Positions 45,795-58,985 of a DNA stretch of 64,000 bases are shown here, one piece after another. Origin of the DNA: Odiellus spinosus. Lineage: Eukaryota > Arthropoda > Arachnida > Opiliones > Phalangiidae. Each line of letters starts with the position of its first letter. Position 1 is the stretch's first letter. The stretch is taken from NCBI GenBank assembly GCA_963920705.1, contig OY987226.1:7380501-7444500 (forward strand), in the 5' to 3' direction. A model generated the notes under the pieces. That model worked only from the letters and a program-made list of their open reading frames with translations, was not told the DNA's origin and made no database searches. Made by a program: the position numbers and the translations under genes.

Positions 45795-46678
45795 GGACTA
45801 GATAAAATCATTTCCCAAGCTTCATTCCTCCTTTAAATAATTTGACCTTTCATTGACTATAAGACCAGTTATGGCATTAAGAGGGAAAGAGGCCTTTGAA
45901 TAGCCAGATTACTTCAGCAGACGACATTAATCTCGAATCGTGGGCTCCTCTTTTAGGTGAACTTGATATTTCAGAAAGTAAACTTAAAAGTTACGGCGAA
46001 AGGATACATTTTTATTTACACCCAAAGAGAAGTAGTGTCTGCTAAAAATCAAAGTGTTGTTGGTGTTAGAGGTGTAAGATTCTTCGTAAAACTTAAAACT
46101 CCAGCTGTTTTTAAATTAAATGAATTTTAAAAAAAAACTAAATAGGGATAACAAGCCTATTTTTTCTCTGCAAAATCTATCGAATTTTTGCCTTTTAGTT
46201 CAATTTTTTATATTAACCTTAACACATCAATAATTTGAACCCCCTATAATCTATAAAGTGACAAGTATTTGGGCCTTCTTCGTTTTTAAACTATCGTAAA
46301 GGAGTGTAATCATCCCTAATAGACGTCTTTCTCCTTTTAAAATTGCTCTTTTTGAGGCTTCTAAGTTCAAATCGTTTCATTTATTTAAAGGCATTAAAAG
46401 GGAATTTGTAGAAGATTGGTTAACGGTTGATACACTACACGATTACGAATGAATGGCGCGGTGATACCCACTCTTTTTAGCCTTTGATTGTATTCTTAAT
46501 CGCCCTATGAACAGACCGGAGAAGTTTTTTCATCTTTAGTTTACAGCTATACGTTTAGAGCAGCTTTGGATTAAATAAAAACTAAAGATTTCACGATTAG
46601 GCCTAATCTTTATTGAACTTTGAAAGTAATAGTATCCAAATCAAAGGGGTAATTGGAACAACGAAACGTGAAATCAAA

Positions 46679-46868
46679 TTACTTCTAAAATACGAAATCA
46701 GAGGCAAAATTACTCGATAATTACGAAATTAGTGGCAAAAATACTAGCTAAACACGAATTTAGTAGCAAAATTTTTCAATAATTACGAAATTAGTTGCAA
46801 AATTATCCGATAATTACGAAATTAGTAGCAAAATTACTAGCAATATCAAAAATCAGCGGAAAAATTCA
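46679..46868. repeat. 31-33 bp minisatellite, about six degenerate copies
   Basis: The unit is ATTACGAAATTAGTAGCAAA plus ATTACTCGATA, with substitutions in each copy. Confidence 0.75.
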
Positions 46869-47791
46869 GGGCCGGAATTACAAATTACTAATTCAGCTGT
46901 AGCTTATGGCTTCACCCTGTAAGTTTATTGTAATGTGCGTCAAAATGTCAGAAAATCTCAAACAAGGGCGGTGCTCAACAGTTTTTCTAGCTTAGGGCTT
47001 TAAAACTACTCGCCAAATCCTTAATCAAATCGCGCCCATGATACAACATATTTTTCACGAATGGGTGCACTTTCATTAATTTTATTTCAATAAATGCGCG
47101 ACTCCTTAGGTCTCATATTTTAAGTTGACGCTAAATTTAATTAGTTCTCTCCTTTACAATTAAATGAAAATACTTAGTTTTTTCCCCAATTCAGATGGTA
47201 TAACATACCCCCGCGTTTTAGCTTCAGTATTCTCTTAAATTGAAAAAAATACAAGCAATAGGTCTACTAGAATCAAAACGTGGTAACCCATCCCATCACG
47301 AATGAATTTCTTATTGATAGGAATAAAATTGCCGGGTAGACTAGTCGTGGATCGTTTCAAGATAGCGCCCCATACTACAAAGATGAAGATAAAAGATAAA
47401 AATATACTACTATTGGAAAAGAAACTTGAAGAATGGACGAATCCGAGTCGGATTGATACGCAATGATACATTTCGTATGGAAAAAGTAGACTTTAGTAAC
47501 AATTCTTGAAACTCGAATAAAGGGAGAGAGTTACTAAGCGACGCCATTGACCCTGTAACCATCCTTTTTATTTCACGGACTTTTGATTTTTACCAGACCT
47601 CAATCGCAATCACTCCCTTAGTTCCTCTTTTTCGTACAGAAAACTGATGATTCCGTGATATTCCTTACAAATTATTTGAATATCCCGCAGATTTTGAAGT
47701 TTTTAGTAAAAGAATTCGACCGGTTTATTTTCCAAAAAAAGAAATGAGAATATGGATTTCGATTTGTATGAATTTGCATTCCAGACTCAAT

Positions 47792-47971
47792 AGCTACGTT
47801 CACACTTGGCACTTTGAAACCGTTTTCAAACCGTTTCGAGTCTTCTAACTTTTTTAGATATTAATTTGGTTTCTTGATCAAAGGTCTACACGGGTGACCC
47901 CAAAATTTTATAATTTGACCTTTCCAAAACGGTTTAAAACGGTTCCAAAGTCTGTAGTGTGAACGCAGCTA
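47792..47971. repeat. CTACGTTCACACTAG-family MITE, short form
   Basis: The ends AGCTACGTTCACACTTGGCA and GTAGTGTGAACGCAGCTAA mirror each other. The inner arms TTTGAAACCGTTTTCAAACC and AACGGTTTAAAACGGTTCCA also mirror. The 180 bp element is almost wholly palindromic. Confidence 0.75.
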
Positions 47972-47985
47972 ATTTGGCGTAACTA

Positions 47986-48255
47986 AAGCTTGTTCATACT
48001 AGGCATTTAAATCGATTTCAACCGTTTCTCTGGAGTCGTCTTTTCTCGAATCGATTTAATTCGATTTCTTTAAACTGTTTCGAGAACCAGTTTCATACCG
48101 ATTTGGTTTCAAGAACCAATAGATGAAGCTACAATAAATCGATTTATCAAGATAATGCGTGAACACGTGACGCTTAAAACGATTCCTGGCGATTTAAATA
48201 TCGGTTAGATTTCACCGTTTCAAATCGATTTGAATACACTTGTGTGACCGTAGCT
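47986..48255 (-). repeat. CTACGTTCACACTAG-family MITE, long form
   Basis: Ends AAGCTTGTTCATACTAGGCA and ACTTGTGTGACCGTAGCT. It contains CGAGAACCAGTTTCATACCG, AATAAATCGATTTAT and GTGACGCTTAAAACGATTCC, and aligns along its length with 54,757-55,040. Confidence 0.75.
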
Positions 48256-49038
48256 ATTCTAAAAGTTTGAAATCAGCTGTAAAGATCCTATCTTTCTCAA
48301 AAAATGTAAAAAAGAGCTTAAAAATTTTATTTGAATATTTTAAACGGTTTGAAAACGGTTTCAAATTCTTTAGTGCGAACGTAGCTTTAGGATAAAACGA
48401 AAACATTTTTATCATCCTCAATAAAAAAAAAAAATCCTTATTCCGTCCCAATTTTTTAAAGATTGAGCGTAAACAAATCTTGATTCAAAGCTATAAATTT
48501 ATTACGGTAATCCGGTTAGCTTGAAAAATTTAAAATCCTTGTTTTGATCAAAATCAGATTGAATCGGCGTGATGGGTCCGTTATTTTCCAGACTCTAGTA
48601 TATATATATATATATATATATATAGTTTCCTCGAAGCTACCACGTATACCACAATACGTTTTATACATCATACTAACTGAAGATTTATCTCTTTCAAAGT
48701 CGCATAGTGACTCGCCTCTATGGCTTAATTTCACATCCAAGAATTTTCTCCATAATTCACCGCTGGGCTCTCTCAGCTAATACTTGGCAGCTAAGATTTT
48801 ATTTTACTTTTTTATTAAACGGAGAGTGAATAGGCAAAAAAATATAGTTCCTTTTAATAGTTAATATATTCATAAAATTGGCCTTTAGAATTTGGCTTAT
48901 CGCGGTATAGTTTGTGTTTAGATTAAAAAATAGTCCTTCATTAATTGAGATACAATTTTCATGGCTTAATATATTAAACTTTAATTTAAGAAACTAAATT
49001 ATAATGCCAGTTTAAATTTCGGAGCTAACAATTTTAAA

Positions 49039-49291
49039 TTAGCTACGTTCACACTAGCGTATCACAATTTTGATTAAGCCGAATCGATCTGAAACTGGTT
49101 CCCGAAGCATTCAAGTAAACCTCTAAAGCTACGTTCTTAAACCGTTTCCAATGTTAAAATAAATTTTTAGAGCTAATAATTACATTTTTCGACAAAGGAT
49201 CTTTCATCTGACCCCAAAATCTTAGCATCTGACCATTCCACAACGGGTTTAAAACGGTTTCAAAGTTTCTAGTATGAACGTGACCAAATTT
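49039..49291. repeat. Two adjoining decayed copies of the CTACGTTCACACTAG family
   Basis: TTAGCTACGTTCACACTAGC with CTGAAACTGGTTCCCGAAGC is a truncated long form (about 49,039-49,110). AAAGCTACGTTCTTAAACCG to TTTCTAGTATGAACGTGACC is a short form (49,126-49,285). Confidence 0.55.
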
Positions 49292-50806
49292 TCCTATATT
49301 TTGGGGTTTTTGAAATGGTCGTCTTACAAAAGCTTAGAAACTGTCACGTAAATATTTGTTCAACCCAAAAAAAAACACTATTTTTGGAACAACTTAATTT
49401 AATTATCGATTGAAAAAAATACGTTTCACCCTCACTTTTAAAACCTGGGTCTCTATTCTAAGCACTACAATTTTTCTCCGTGGAAAGAATGGTTAGATAA
49501 GATTTTCCTCCCTTGCTGTCTGTCAAGTTTCAATCTAGGCCCGATTTTTTTATGACCTTTAGTTGACCCCTAAAGCGCCCAAAGGTCACGAGAAAAGCTA
49601 CTCGATCCATTCTTTATACTATCACGGTAAAGCATCTTGAACCTCCCATCTATGCCACCACATGGGAGCTTCTTTAAATTGGGTCCTTCAAACACGTCTG
49701 GCCCGCGAAAATGTATCAGGAAGTTATAGGTCATTTTCACGATGGTCACACCTTTAGATTTTATCATCTATTTGGTCCTGATTTAATTTTTAAGTACGCG
49801 TTTCACGAAAAATCACTTTCAACTTTGAAAGAAACTAGAAAATAACCCAATTAGAATTTTTTCCGATGGCCTTTTAACTTAAAATGAAACAAAATCTATT
49901 TTATCAAGAGTTCTAAAATTGAGTAATTTTGAAATTTGTAAATTACGCGGTAATTTACTGCTTAATTTACCATTTCGTGTTAATTTTTCGGTGATTGAAA
50001 ATGGGAAATTGCTCTTATGGGTTGATCAAACAACGTATTTTAATTTTTAAAATTAACTTCCCCAATTAACTATGGAACGTTTCGGTCCTTGTTTAAAAGA
50101 AGCTTTGGTCAAACGAAATATTACTCTTCTTCTTAATATTGATACTCTAAAATTCATAATTATGATAAGGGGTCTTTAATAATTTAATTTAAATTCATAA
50201 GTTACTTAAGATAATTAACGTAATTCGCCTTATTTTGAATCACAACCCAGTGACCTTTATATTTTGGCAAAATTACATAAAAACGAGATTGGGTCCATCG
50301 AGATGATAAGTTGTTGCTGAGGCTTAGAGGTTATTTTCTATGAAAAAGTTTAATTTAGGATTTATTTCGCGATATATCATCTTGAAGTAAGCGTTGAAAT
50401 GGCGCCTTATAACACGGAGACGAAACAGGCTACGAACATCACGCTAATTACGCCCTTATTTTGACAGACCATAAATTACCTGCCACTAAACTCGAGTAAA
50501 CCCTAACAGTCTATTTAGAGAGTCTTCGTTAAATACTTTAATAAACCCGCTTTGAATCTAGTTATTGGGTTAACCCGCAAGGTTAATAACTTAAAATGGT
50601 TCAAACGTGGGTTTTCTATGAAACGTATTTTTCAGAAAATATAACCATGCATTTTTTATTTGCACTAGTGTAGTTATATTTGGTTTGTATAACCTTAAAG
50701 CTATTAATTTTTTTTTTAAATGGTAATCTCGTGATGATCAATCGTTTATGTTTGAGTCGAAATTGGTAATTTAGGGGTTAAAAAAGTATAATTTCAGATA
50801 TTTGGA

Positions 50807-51218
50807 ATGTCAAGAGAAAACATTACGGTTCTTGAAATGGGACTTGAGAAAACAATATGGTACTTGAAATGTCACGTGAGAAAACACGGTACTTGAAATA
50901 TCACGTGAGAAAACAACACGGTACTTGAAATGGCACGTGAGAAAACAACACGGTACTTGAAATGTCACGTGAGAAAACAACACGGTACTTGAAATGTGTC
51001 GTGAGAAAACAACACGGTACTTGAAATGTCACGTGAGAAAACAACACGGTACTTGAAATGTCATGTGAGAAAACAACACGGTACTTGAAATGTCACGTGA
51101 GAAAACAACACGGTACTTGAAATGGCACGTGAGAAAACAACACGGTACTTGAAATGGCACGTGAGAAAACAACACGGTACTTGAAATGGCACGTGAGAAA
51201 ACAACACGGTACTTGAAA
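50807..51218. repeat. 32 bp minisatellite, about 13 copies, carrying CACGTG E-boxes
   Basis: The unit is GAAATGTCACGTGAGAAAAC followed by AACACGGTACTT. Nine copies keep a perfect palindromic CACGTG; two have GTCGTG or CATGTG, and the leftmost copies are degenerate. Copies are otherwise nearly identical, so the array is young. Confidence 0.9.
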
Positions 51219-53465
51219 TAATCTTTTTATGAAAAATCTTAAAATATTATTGTTTTTCTTCCAAATTTAAGTTAAACTTAAAAGAAATAGACAAGAGATT
51301 TTAGGAATGATTAAGAATCAAACTTGGAAAATTAAGTTGGAGATTTTTTAATGAAAATGTAGCCAAAATTCCCCTTCCCCGAGGGGTTATCAACTTCCGT
51401 AAAATCTCTACACCAATTACGATATTTAATATTACATAACTGATTAAAGATAAATTCGTATTTAATACAATCAAAGCTACCGGATTGTACACCGATTACG
51501 TTGAGTTATCCCCTCGCATTCCCCGTCTTAAATCCATTCCTTCGTGATAAACCCTACATTTAAAGACCGTATAAATTGAAAGGCTGAATCTATCAGGAAG
51601 TAGTACCGGTAGCTGGCCGGTACCCTTTTAAATCCAAGATGAAAATAAATCCCCCTAATAAGAGGATTTACAATTGAAAGAGGTTCATAGATAATCTATT
51701 TCTTTAAAGCTATATACCTAACGATTAACTAACCCCCTTCTTCCGAGTATTTCCCGTTTTTGACATAATCCATTTAGGAAGTCATATACCTTTCTGAAAT
51801 GTTGTAATTAAAACTTATTAACCGTGGTGCGAGCTATTCGTGGGTTGGGGTTAAAAAGAGAAAGAGAAACGTCACAAATTGACCGAAAACATAAAAAAGC
51901 TTTTAACTCTTAAAATATTTCTAATCTATCTTTTCTCTTTTCTTCCGAACGAGTGATTCCCGAAAAGAGAACGTATAATTGGCTAGAAATTTGTTTCTAG
52001 AAGGAACTTGTTTCTTATATTGAAGTCTCTGACTTTAGAACCTCCCGTCGGGAGGAACTCACGTAACTCTAAACTTTTAAAGGACATATCTCATGAAATT
52101 CCACATGGACTTTCTTGAAAATATACTATCAAAAATGAATTGATTTCTACAGTATATCAGAGACAATTGTTGTCTTTGCTTCCATGTTGGGTCTCTTATA
52201 TATGATATCTTATTGGTTCCTCAAAAATTACGTTTTCGTGATGTTTTTCGACGCAAATGACGAAAAACATCCAAGAGAGAGTTAAAACAAATCGAGATGA
52301 CAGAGATCGTGAAGATCAATTAAAACTATAGCTAAAGAACTGATTTAAGGGCTATACTTTTGATATATTCTGAATTTCTGATAGGACCTTAGATGAAAAT
52401 AGATAATTTATTGGATTTTGCAAAAATGTTTAAAAAAACCAATCTCTAAATGTGCTCACTCAATCAGATGATGCATTCAATTTAATCGTGTGATACCGCA
52501 ACTAGTTGTAGAAGGCGTAGTCTACAAAACCCACATATAAATTTAAAAAGGGCCCCTAAATATAGTTTTAATGATAATTTTCGCCCACTAAGTTGGTTTC
52601 AAATATAGACCGTAATCGTAAAGGGACATCTTCGTAAGTAACCGATCCAGGCATAATGGGGATTACTAGAAAAACGATTCTTAGCTAACCTTTCCCTTTA
52701 AGAATCAGTGCTCCCTCTAGACAAGCTCCTTAGACATAAAAAAGCCCGCTAAAAATCTATCAAAGGATTAAATTGTCAAGGGTCTAGAAAAGAAAATCCA
52801 GCCAAAAACCGATTGAAGGATTCAACTCTTTTAAGGGCTTTGTGTAAAACGTAGAAACTACCCTAGCTTCTTATTTTATTCGCATCAGGTTCAACAAAAA
52901 GAATATAAAGATACTTACACCACTTTATACGAAGAGTTGAAGTGAGTTTCCTTTTTCACAGTCCATCTTTTATCTTCAATAACCAACTCCGTTCGAAGAA
53001 AATTTATAGATATCGATGACACCAGTTCACGTTTAAGATATCTCAGTTTTTCCCGAAACTATTTAATTCATTCCCTTAAAGAAGCCTCCCGTTGAGAATT
53101 TTTCAAATATAACCTCAGTATGGGGTTGAATTAAATTTTGAAGTCAAAATTTACTAACGTCAATTTCTTTAGTGGATTAACGTACCGGTACAAAGGAATA
53201 AATTATGTTCTACGATTAATTTGAATAGGTTGTCTGGGCTATAAAGGTTAAAGGTCTTTGCAACACCCGGAACTGTTTTCAATTGGTTTGGAAATTATCA
53301 ACGAAGCTACATCGATAACAGTTAAAAATCTAATTGCTTTTTTTTTCCACTAATTTCGCGCTAGAAATTATAAAAAAAATTAAATTATTTTTTTAATTTC
53401 AATAAACTGAAATATTGGTCTACAACGAATCATCGGAGAGTTGATAAAATATCTTTGAAATACAA

Positions 53466-53640
53466 TCTTTCTAAAAAAACTGTATGAAAATGAAATATAA
53501 AAACCTTTTCTAAAAAAAACTGTATGAAAATGAAATATAAAAACCTTTCTAAAAGAATTGTATGAATTCTAAAAATATTTTTTAAGAACTGTTTGAAATA
53601 TAAAAATCTTTCTAAAAAAACCTATGAAAGATCAAAGTCT
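53466..53640. repeat. About 40 bp tandem repeat, three to four decaying copies
   Basis: CTAAAAAAACTGTATGAAAA followed by TGAAATATAAAAACCTT is repeated twice almost exactly, then twice with deletions. Confidence 0.7.
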
Positions 53641-54627
53641 TTTTAACAAAACTTGTCAATGATTTGTTGAATTTATTTGCCATGATGTTGAATAATGAAA
53701 TATTTTTAATTGTTTTAATGAAAACTAAAAATAGCAAAAGTCGGTAGCGTAAATGTCCGCCCTTTCTACGGTTTTAAAGACTAGTAAGGTTTAAACTTGG
53801 TCAAATAAATAGTTTGGCAACTCATTGTATTTTTTAAACTTTTAATCCATCAAAGTTTATACTAAGAGATATAAAGTTTATGTAAAATTCATTTAGATAT
53901 CCTCTTCTCTGTCATTTGAAGCCTGTTCACGTGGGCTAAACGAAAAGCCCACATTTGTTTTGACGCAAAAGCTCAATTTTTGGCGAAAATTTCAAAGAAT
54001 TTGGTATTTTCTCGATACAAGGCTCAAAATAAAATTATTACAATATTTAAGTATCCCTTTAAAATAAACATTTAATAAAACAAATTCGTCTGCAATATTT
54101 ATTTTCTAAATTGAATTTACAGGTTTTTTCCCTATAGTTTTTTTTACGTATAATGTTGGAAAAGTAACTAAATACCCCAAAACCAAAAGACCCTACCCTC
54201 TTCGACCAAAAAAAAAAAATGGACATAAAAAAAATCTCTAAAACAAAGCTTAGAATTGATGGTTTTGGTATGAATGAACTTATGCAAGGGGGGATCAAGT
54301 ATTCGGGGCCTCCGCACAGCACTGACTCTCTCTCATTCTCTCAAACGAGAAGGAAAATTGATAGCGCGTTCACTTTTAACGCGCCACACACAAAACCGCG
54401 TAAAAAAATATATAAAAAAAGCTTCAACATGATGTTCTAGCTAAACTAGAGTTCAACATTAGTATACAAAACGAATTTTAATCCGCCCCAGTTCTTCCTT
54501 ATTTACAAACTTTTCTTGAACATAAATATATCATGGGAAATCAAGGAATTAAAGAACCATACTTTTACTAACAAACAATCCTTTACACAAAATGTATTGA
54601 ACATGGTGAATATTATTAAAGCAGACA

Positions 54628-54690
54628 TGCAATCTGATTCGATTCGGGCCTGGTCAAATTAATCTCGGGTCAAGCTCCCAATTTTTTTTT
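54628..54690. repeat. Dispersed repeat (GATTCGGGCCTGGTC)
   Basis: TGCAATCTGATTCGATTCGG followed by GCCTGGTCAAATTAATC and GGTCAAGCTC is the reverse of the copy in the GSTCD intron at 14,672. Confidence 0.55.
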
Positions 54691-54756
54691 AGAAATAAAA
54701 CATTCCCGAGACTAACGTGACGACGGTTTTACTTTTCATTTGAATTGTGCTCCCGT

Positions 54757-55040
54757 AAGCCGCATTCATACTAGGCCTTGGAATCGATTTGAAACGTTTC
54801 AAAACGTTTGACTGGAGACGTGTAAACGGAAAACCGTCTATTCTCGAATCCTTTTGATTCGATTTCTCGAAACTGCTTCGGGAACCAGTTTCATACCGAT
54901 TAGGTTTCAATAACCGATAGATAAATCTACAATAAATCGATTTATAAAGATGTGACGCTTAAAACGATTCCTGACGATTTGAATATCGTTTAAGTTTTAC
55001 CGTTTCAAATCGATTAAGAAATGCTAGTGTGACCTTAGCT
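54757..55040 (-). repeat. CTACGTTCACACTAG-family MITE, long form
   Basis: Ends AAGCCGCATTCATACTAGGC and GCTAGTGTGACCTTAGCT. At 284 bp it is the best-preserved long copy with 47,986-48,255. Confidence 0.75.
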
Positions 55041-55696
55041 ATAGAATAACCAAATAAATCGGCATTTAAATGAAAAGTAATGCCGAGTTAGCGCGCAAAC
55101 TCGGGTCACTTTGAGTTCAGAAGTTTTTTCCTTAATTATTTTTATCTCTGTGCAAAAAAATATATATTATTTGACCGTTTCCTCTCTATAGGATATCAAG
55201 CTTAGATTGGATTACGTGCAAGGATATATTTTCTGCATGTGATACTAATTCTTAAAGATAGTTGGGACTATGTTTTTTATGTGCTGAAAACTCAAGACTT
55301 ATCCTGAAAGTTTTTTGAATAAAATAAATAAAGATTGAGTACGTCTGTCGACCCGGAAACTAACCAAAACGCTCCTTTACGCAAATGAACTCCCAGAATC
55401 TCATGGTTCCGAATGTTGTTTTTAAGGGAGTGTGAATAGGAAATTGTAATACGGTTATTTTAGAAATCATGGTGTTTTGTGAATTACATGTTACCCGCTG
55501 ATATAAATTGTTATTACTCTTAAAACTAGAATAATTAAGAAGTTGATAGATTTAAAATAAAAATTCCTCGCAATATTACGTCATCACTATGGTCGCGTGG
55601 CTATGCTAGAGCCTACAATTGATTCTCTCACGTGATAAGGTCGCTTTCACGCGGTCCTTTTCGTAAAAGTACTTAATCCAGAAAATCCTACCTTTT

Positions 55697-55785
55697 CGTT
55701 AATTGCGTTCCAAAAATAAACTACGTATATATCGGTGAAAAAAAATAAAATACCTGTATATTATTGACATTTTTATTTTGAGGTT
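55697..55785. repeat. Dispersed repeat pair member (TCGTTAATTGCGTTCC)
   Basis: TCGTTAATTGCGTTCCAAAA and ATAAACTACGT match 42,985-43,075. Confidence 0.5.
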
Positions 55786-56934
55786 TAATTTTGAAAATGG
55801 TGTTTTAATCGTATTGGGGGAAAAAAATGTTGACATACCTCACTTGAAACGTAACACTCTTTTGGTCATTGTTACTCGAATATTATTGGTTCGATTAATA
55901 TCGTTAAAATTTTAATATAGGCGTGAATCATGCATTTAATTATTTTTTATAAAAGATGACGTACTAATTAACATATTTTTCACGGATGGGGTACTAACCA
56001 ACTCATAATTTGGTTAGCTATCACATCTTTTGACTTTATTTCTAAAATTAAAATTATCTTGGTTATTTTCTTTACCACCTTTAAAATATTAAGACCGCTT
56101 TAAAAATTGATTTACCTTCTGGGATCGAAAAAAAAATATTCTTTCAATTTGAATAATCAGTTTGAATCTTCAGTGCGTATACAACCTAAAACCTCCCATT
56201 TATATCTTTGGTTTCTTAAAAATAAAAGCAATGATAGATTTGTAGACGTTGAAAACTGAATCTAATATTGAATAAATATTCTTGCGCAGAGCCCTACGTG
56301 TCTTACAGTAGCGGAAATAGCGCGCTTTTATGATAAATGATTGGATATATTTTTACCCAAATTACGCGAACAAGAATTCTCATTGTATATATTTCTTGTA
56401 TGTTGCGATTTAACCTGTAACACGCCGCTTCATGTAAGCGCAATCAACGATAATTTCAATCTTGCCATAGACAGATCGAGTTAGATTTCACCCCCAAGGG
56501 CGATATAGTTTCCCAAGATAGTATTTGATCCATTCCTAGACTGTTAGTCTTTCCCTAGAAGTTTTGGCGCTGTCATTTTCAGCTTGGAATATCATTTATT
56601 TCAGTTCGCTTTTCGTATTATAATTGGGAATTTGTTAAATCGACCCAGTAATCTTTGAACTTCGTGTACGAAGAATCGGGGCCCCCTGATCAATCTTTCA
56701 ACAGTAACCCAAGATTCAATCTATACAAAAAAAATAAAAATAAAGACCCTAGTGTGAAAGGTGCATTTTTTACGTTAAAGGGATTGTAAAATGTATTTAT
56801 GTAGGTACATTCCGTACATTGTAAAAATATCTGTTGTTTTTTTTCGTTTAAGTTGACAATGTCATGTTTTTCCATCAAACAAACAGGAAATTTTCAATAA
56901 GTTTGTTAGTAAAAGGATGGTTCCTTCCAGACTG

Positions 56935-57076
56935 ACTTTTCTAGAATTTTTTCGGAATTTTCGGATTTTCTTGACCTTTCTAAAATTTTCCAGAACTTTC
57001 CAGACTGTTCTAGAATTTTCAAGCACTTTAAAGAATTTTCTAGACCTCTTCTAGAACCTTCTAGAACATTCTGAAT
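56935..57076. promoter_or_regulatory. Cluster of heat-shock-element-like motifs
   Basis: At about 57,049-57,071 five alternating TTC and GAA triplets lie exactly two bases apart (TTCTAGAACC, TTCTAGAACA, TTC), a full consensus HSF site. TTCTAGAATTTTC-type words occur several more times over 130 bp. It may be a working enhancer or simply a decayed short tandem repeat; no gene was recognised nearby. Confidence 0.4.
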
Positions 57077-58624
57077 AAATTAGGAAAGTACCCACGCATG
57101 GACATTCAATCTTTACAATCACTAACAAATTTTTAAAACCCTGAAAATTCGTTGAAATATCAAACCTCGTATACATTTTTTAGTGTGGGCCCTGTCGAGT
57201 TTCCGTTCTAATTAAAATTTAGACTAGATCGTGATAGTATCCCTTTAAAAAGCAAATCTGAACATTCGTACTTTACGGAAAGAGCTATCGACTGATGTCA
57301 GTTTCGTAAAGCCTAGCTCGTATACTGGTGCAATAAACGACCATTACTTACACTCTAGAAGTCGGCCTACGCGTTTCCCTTTTAGTTTAATTTAAAACTT
57401 AAAATCGACATTGAAAAATAAAAAGGCCCATTTGTTATTTCAATCCATCTTTCCTTTGAATTCGTACTTTCGTGATGGTTTGATCCTAAATCGAATTAAA
57501 GACAGGGTATAGTTGCGTATATAGCCCACGTTTATAAATATGAAACTTATCTTTGGAGGAAGAAAAAAAAAAACTTACGTTTTTGGAAAAACTTGAAAAA
57601 GCAATTTTTCGGTGGAAATCAAAAGGATTTTTATTTTGTCAGTTATCCTTCGTGCAAACATGACATTCATTTTTACGATTCCGCGGTTGCGAAGACAGTT
57701 ATAGGATTTTAAAGGGAGAATTTTGTGTTTATTTCCCTCGAGGGACCTCCTCATCCCTATTTTGTAAACGCACGTGTTATTGTCTGTTCATTTTCTTAGA
57801 AGTAATATCAAGAAAAATCAGGGAGAAAGAGATTCACTAAATGATGGCATTACGATTATCTCTTTCTATCCGTCATTATTTCTATTGCTTTAAAGAAAAC
57901 GGAACTGAGTATTTTAGTCAAGTTTAACAACCTATTTTCGGGCTACTGCGTTAAAGTCTGTCATATTCCGACAAATATTTAAGTTAAAGTGATGTTCTCA
58001 CCTATTTATTTCGCAATTAAAATGGAATTTTAGTAGCATTTAAAAAATCTTACAACTACGGTCATCACTATGGTGCTATTATCATTTTTATTTCCAAATT
58101 TCTATATAAAGCTTAATTTAAAAAAATGTATATGTGTTAGTATCCTTCGAAAATTATTGCAGCCTTACTTTAATCAAGGTGTGGTCCTCTTGGATATAGT
58201 ATATAATAAGGCGGACCCCTTCTTGGCAAACTATGGTGTCGCGGAATAATTTTGTTGAGTTATGTCAAGCTACTTCTTGTTCAAATTATTTTATTTTATG
58301 GATATGTTCCTCTGAGATAGGAGAGGACATATTTTTGAAGAACTAGATCGTCCCCCTATAAAAATAATTTATCAAAAAAATAAACTTAGAAAAAGAAGAC
58401 GATGACTTGTTTTAGAAAGGAGATGATGACTTTACTCTTATAATAACTTCAGTAGTTAGCTTTATTTGAATTTTAATATCGTAAGGTTATGAGCATGTCT
58501 ATGTTTTCATAAATTTTGCGACAGATGCTTGTTATTATTTTAGAGGATTATCTAAAGTCTTGGATTTTGGAAATTAATCATAAAGATTAATATATTTTCT
58601 TGAAAATCAGAAGGAAATGTAAAG

Positions 58625-58985
58625 TGATCCAAACAGGTCATGGAGTTAATATGGATTAACCCAAAAGGTCAGTGGATTTTGTGAAAAAAGTCAGGGGATA
58701 AGGTGAAGTGATCTCAAAGGTTAGGTGATTTTGTAAATTAATCCAAAAGGTCATGGGAATTTGTTAATAAAGTCATGGGATAAAGTGAAGTGATCTCAAA
58801 AGTTAGGCGATTTTGTAAATTAATCCAAAAAGTCATGTATACTTTGTAAATTAAACCAAAATGCATGTAAACTTTGTAAATTAAACCAAAAGATCATGTA
58901 GACTTTGTAAATTAATCCTAAATGTCATGCAGGCTATGTAAATTAATCCAAAATGTCATGCAAAGTTTGAAAATTAATTCAGATT
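58625..58985. repeat. About 32 bp minisatellite, roughly ten degenerate copies
   Basis: The core TTTGTAAATTAATCCAAAAG plus GTCATG recurs with insertions and substitutions. The core is close to that of the array at 62,800. Confidence 0.75.

Larger units (their letters stand above)
43076..50806. other. Non-coding region with foldback elements, right of the array
   Basis: I find no convincing exon on either strand. Listed separately are MITE-like elements at 43,988, 45,143, 45,297, 47,792 and 47,986, a partial MITE end at about 48,325-48,386 (GAACGTAGCTTTA), and the 46.7 kb minisatellite. A TA microsatellite lies at about 48,598-48,624. The open frame at 43,508-43,750 has no recognisable domain. 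Confidence 0.5.
51219..56930. other. Non-coding region
   Basis: No exon recognised. It has a perfect 11 bp stem with a 10-base loop at about 52,239-52,270 (GATGTTTTTCG / CGAAAAACATC), tandem copies at 53,466-53,640, and dispersed repeats at 54,628, 54,757 and 55,697. Confidence 0.5.

Noticed and set aside
48598-48624. TA-repeat as a regulatory element
   Set aside because: An ordinary TA microsatellite with no gene nearby.
54219-54440. Small basic open frame
   Set aside because: No similarity recognised, AT-rich low-complexity context, and no conserved motif.
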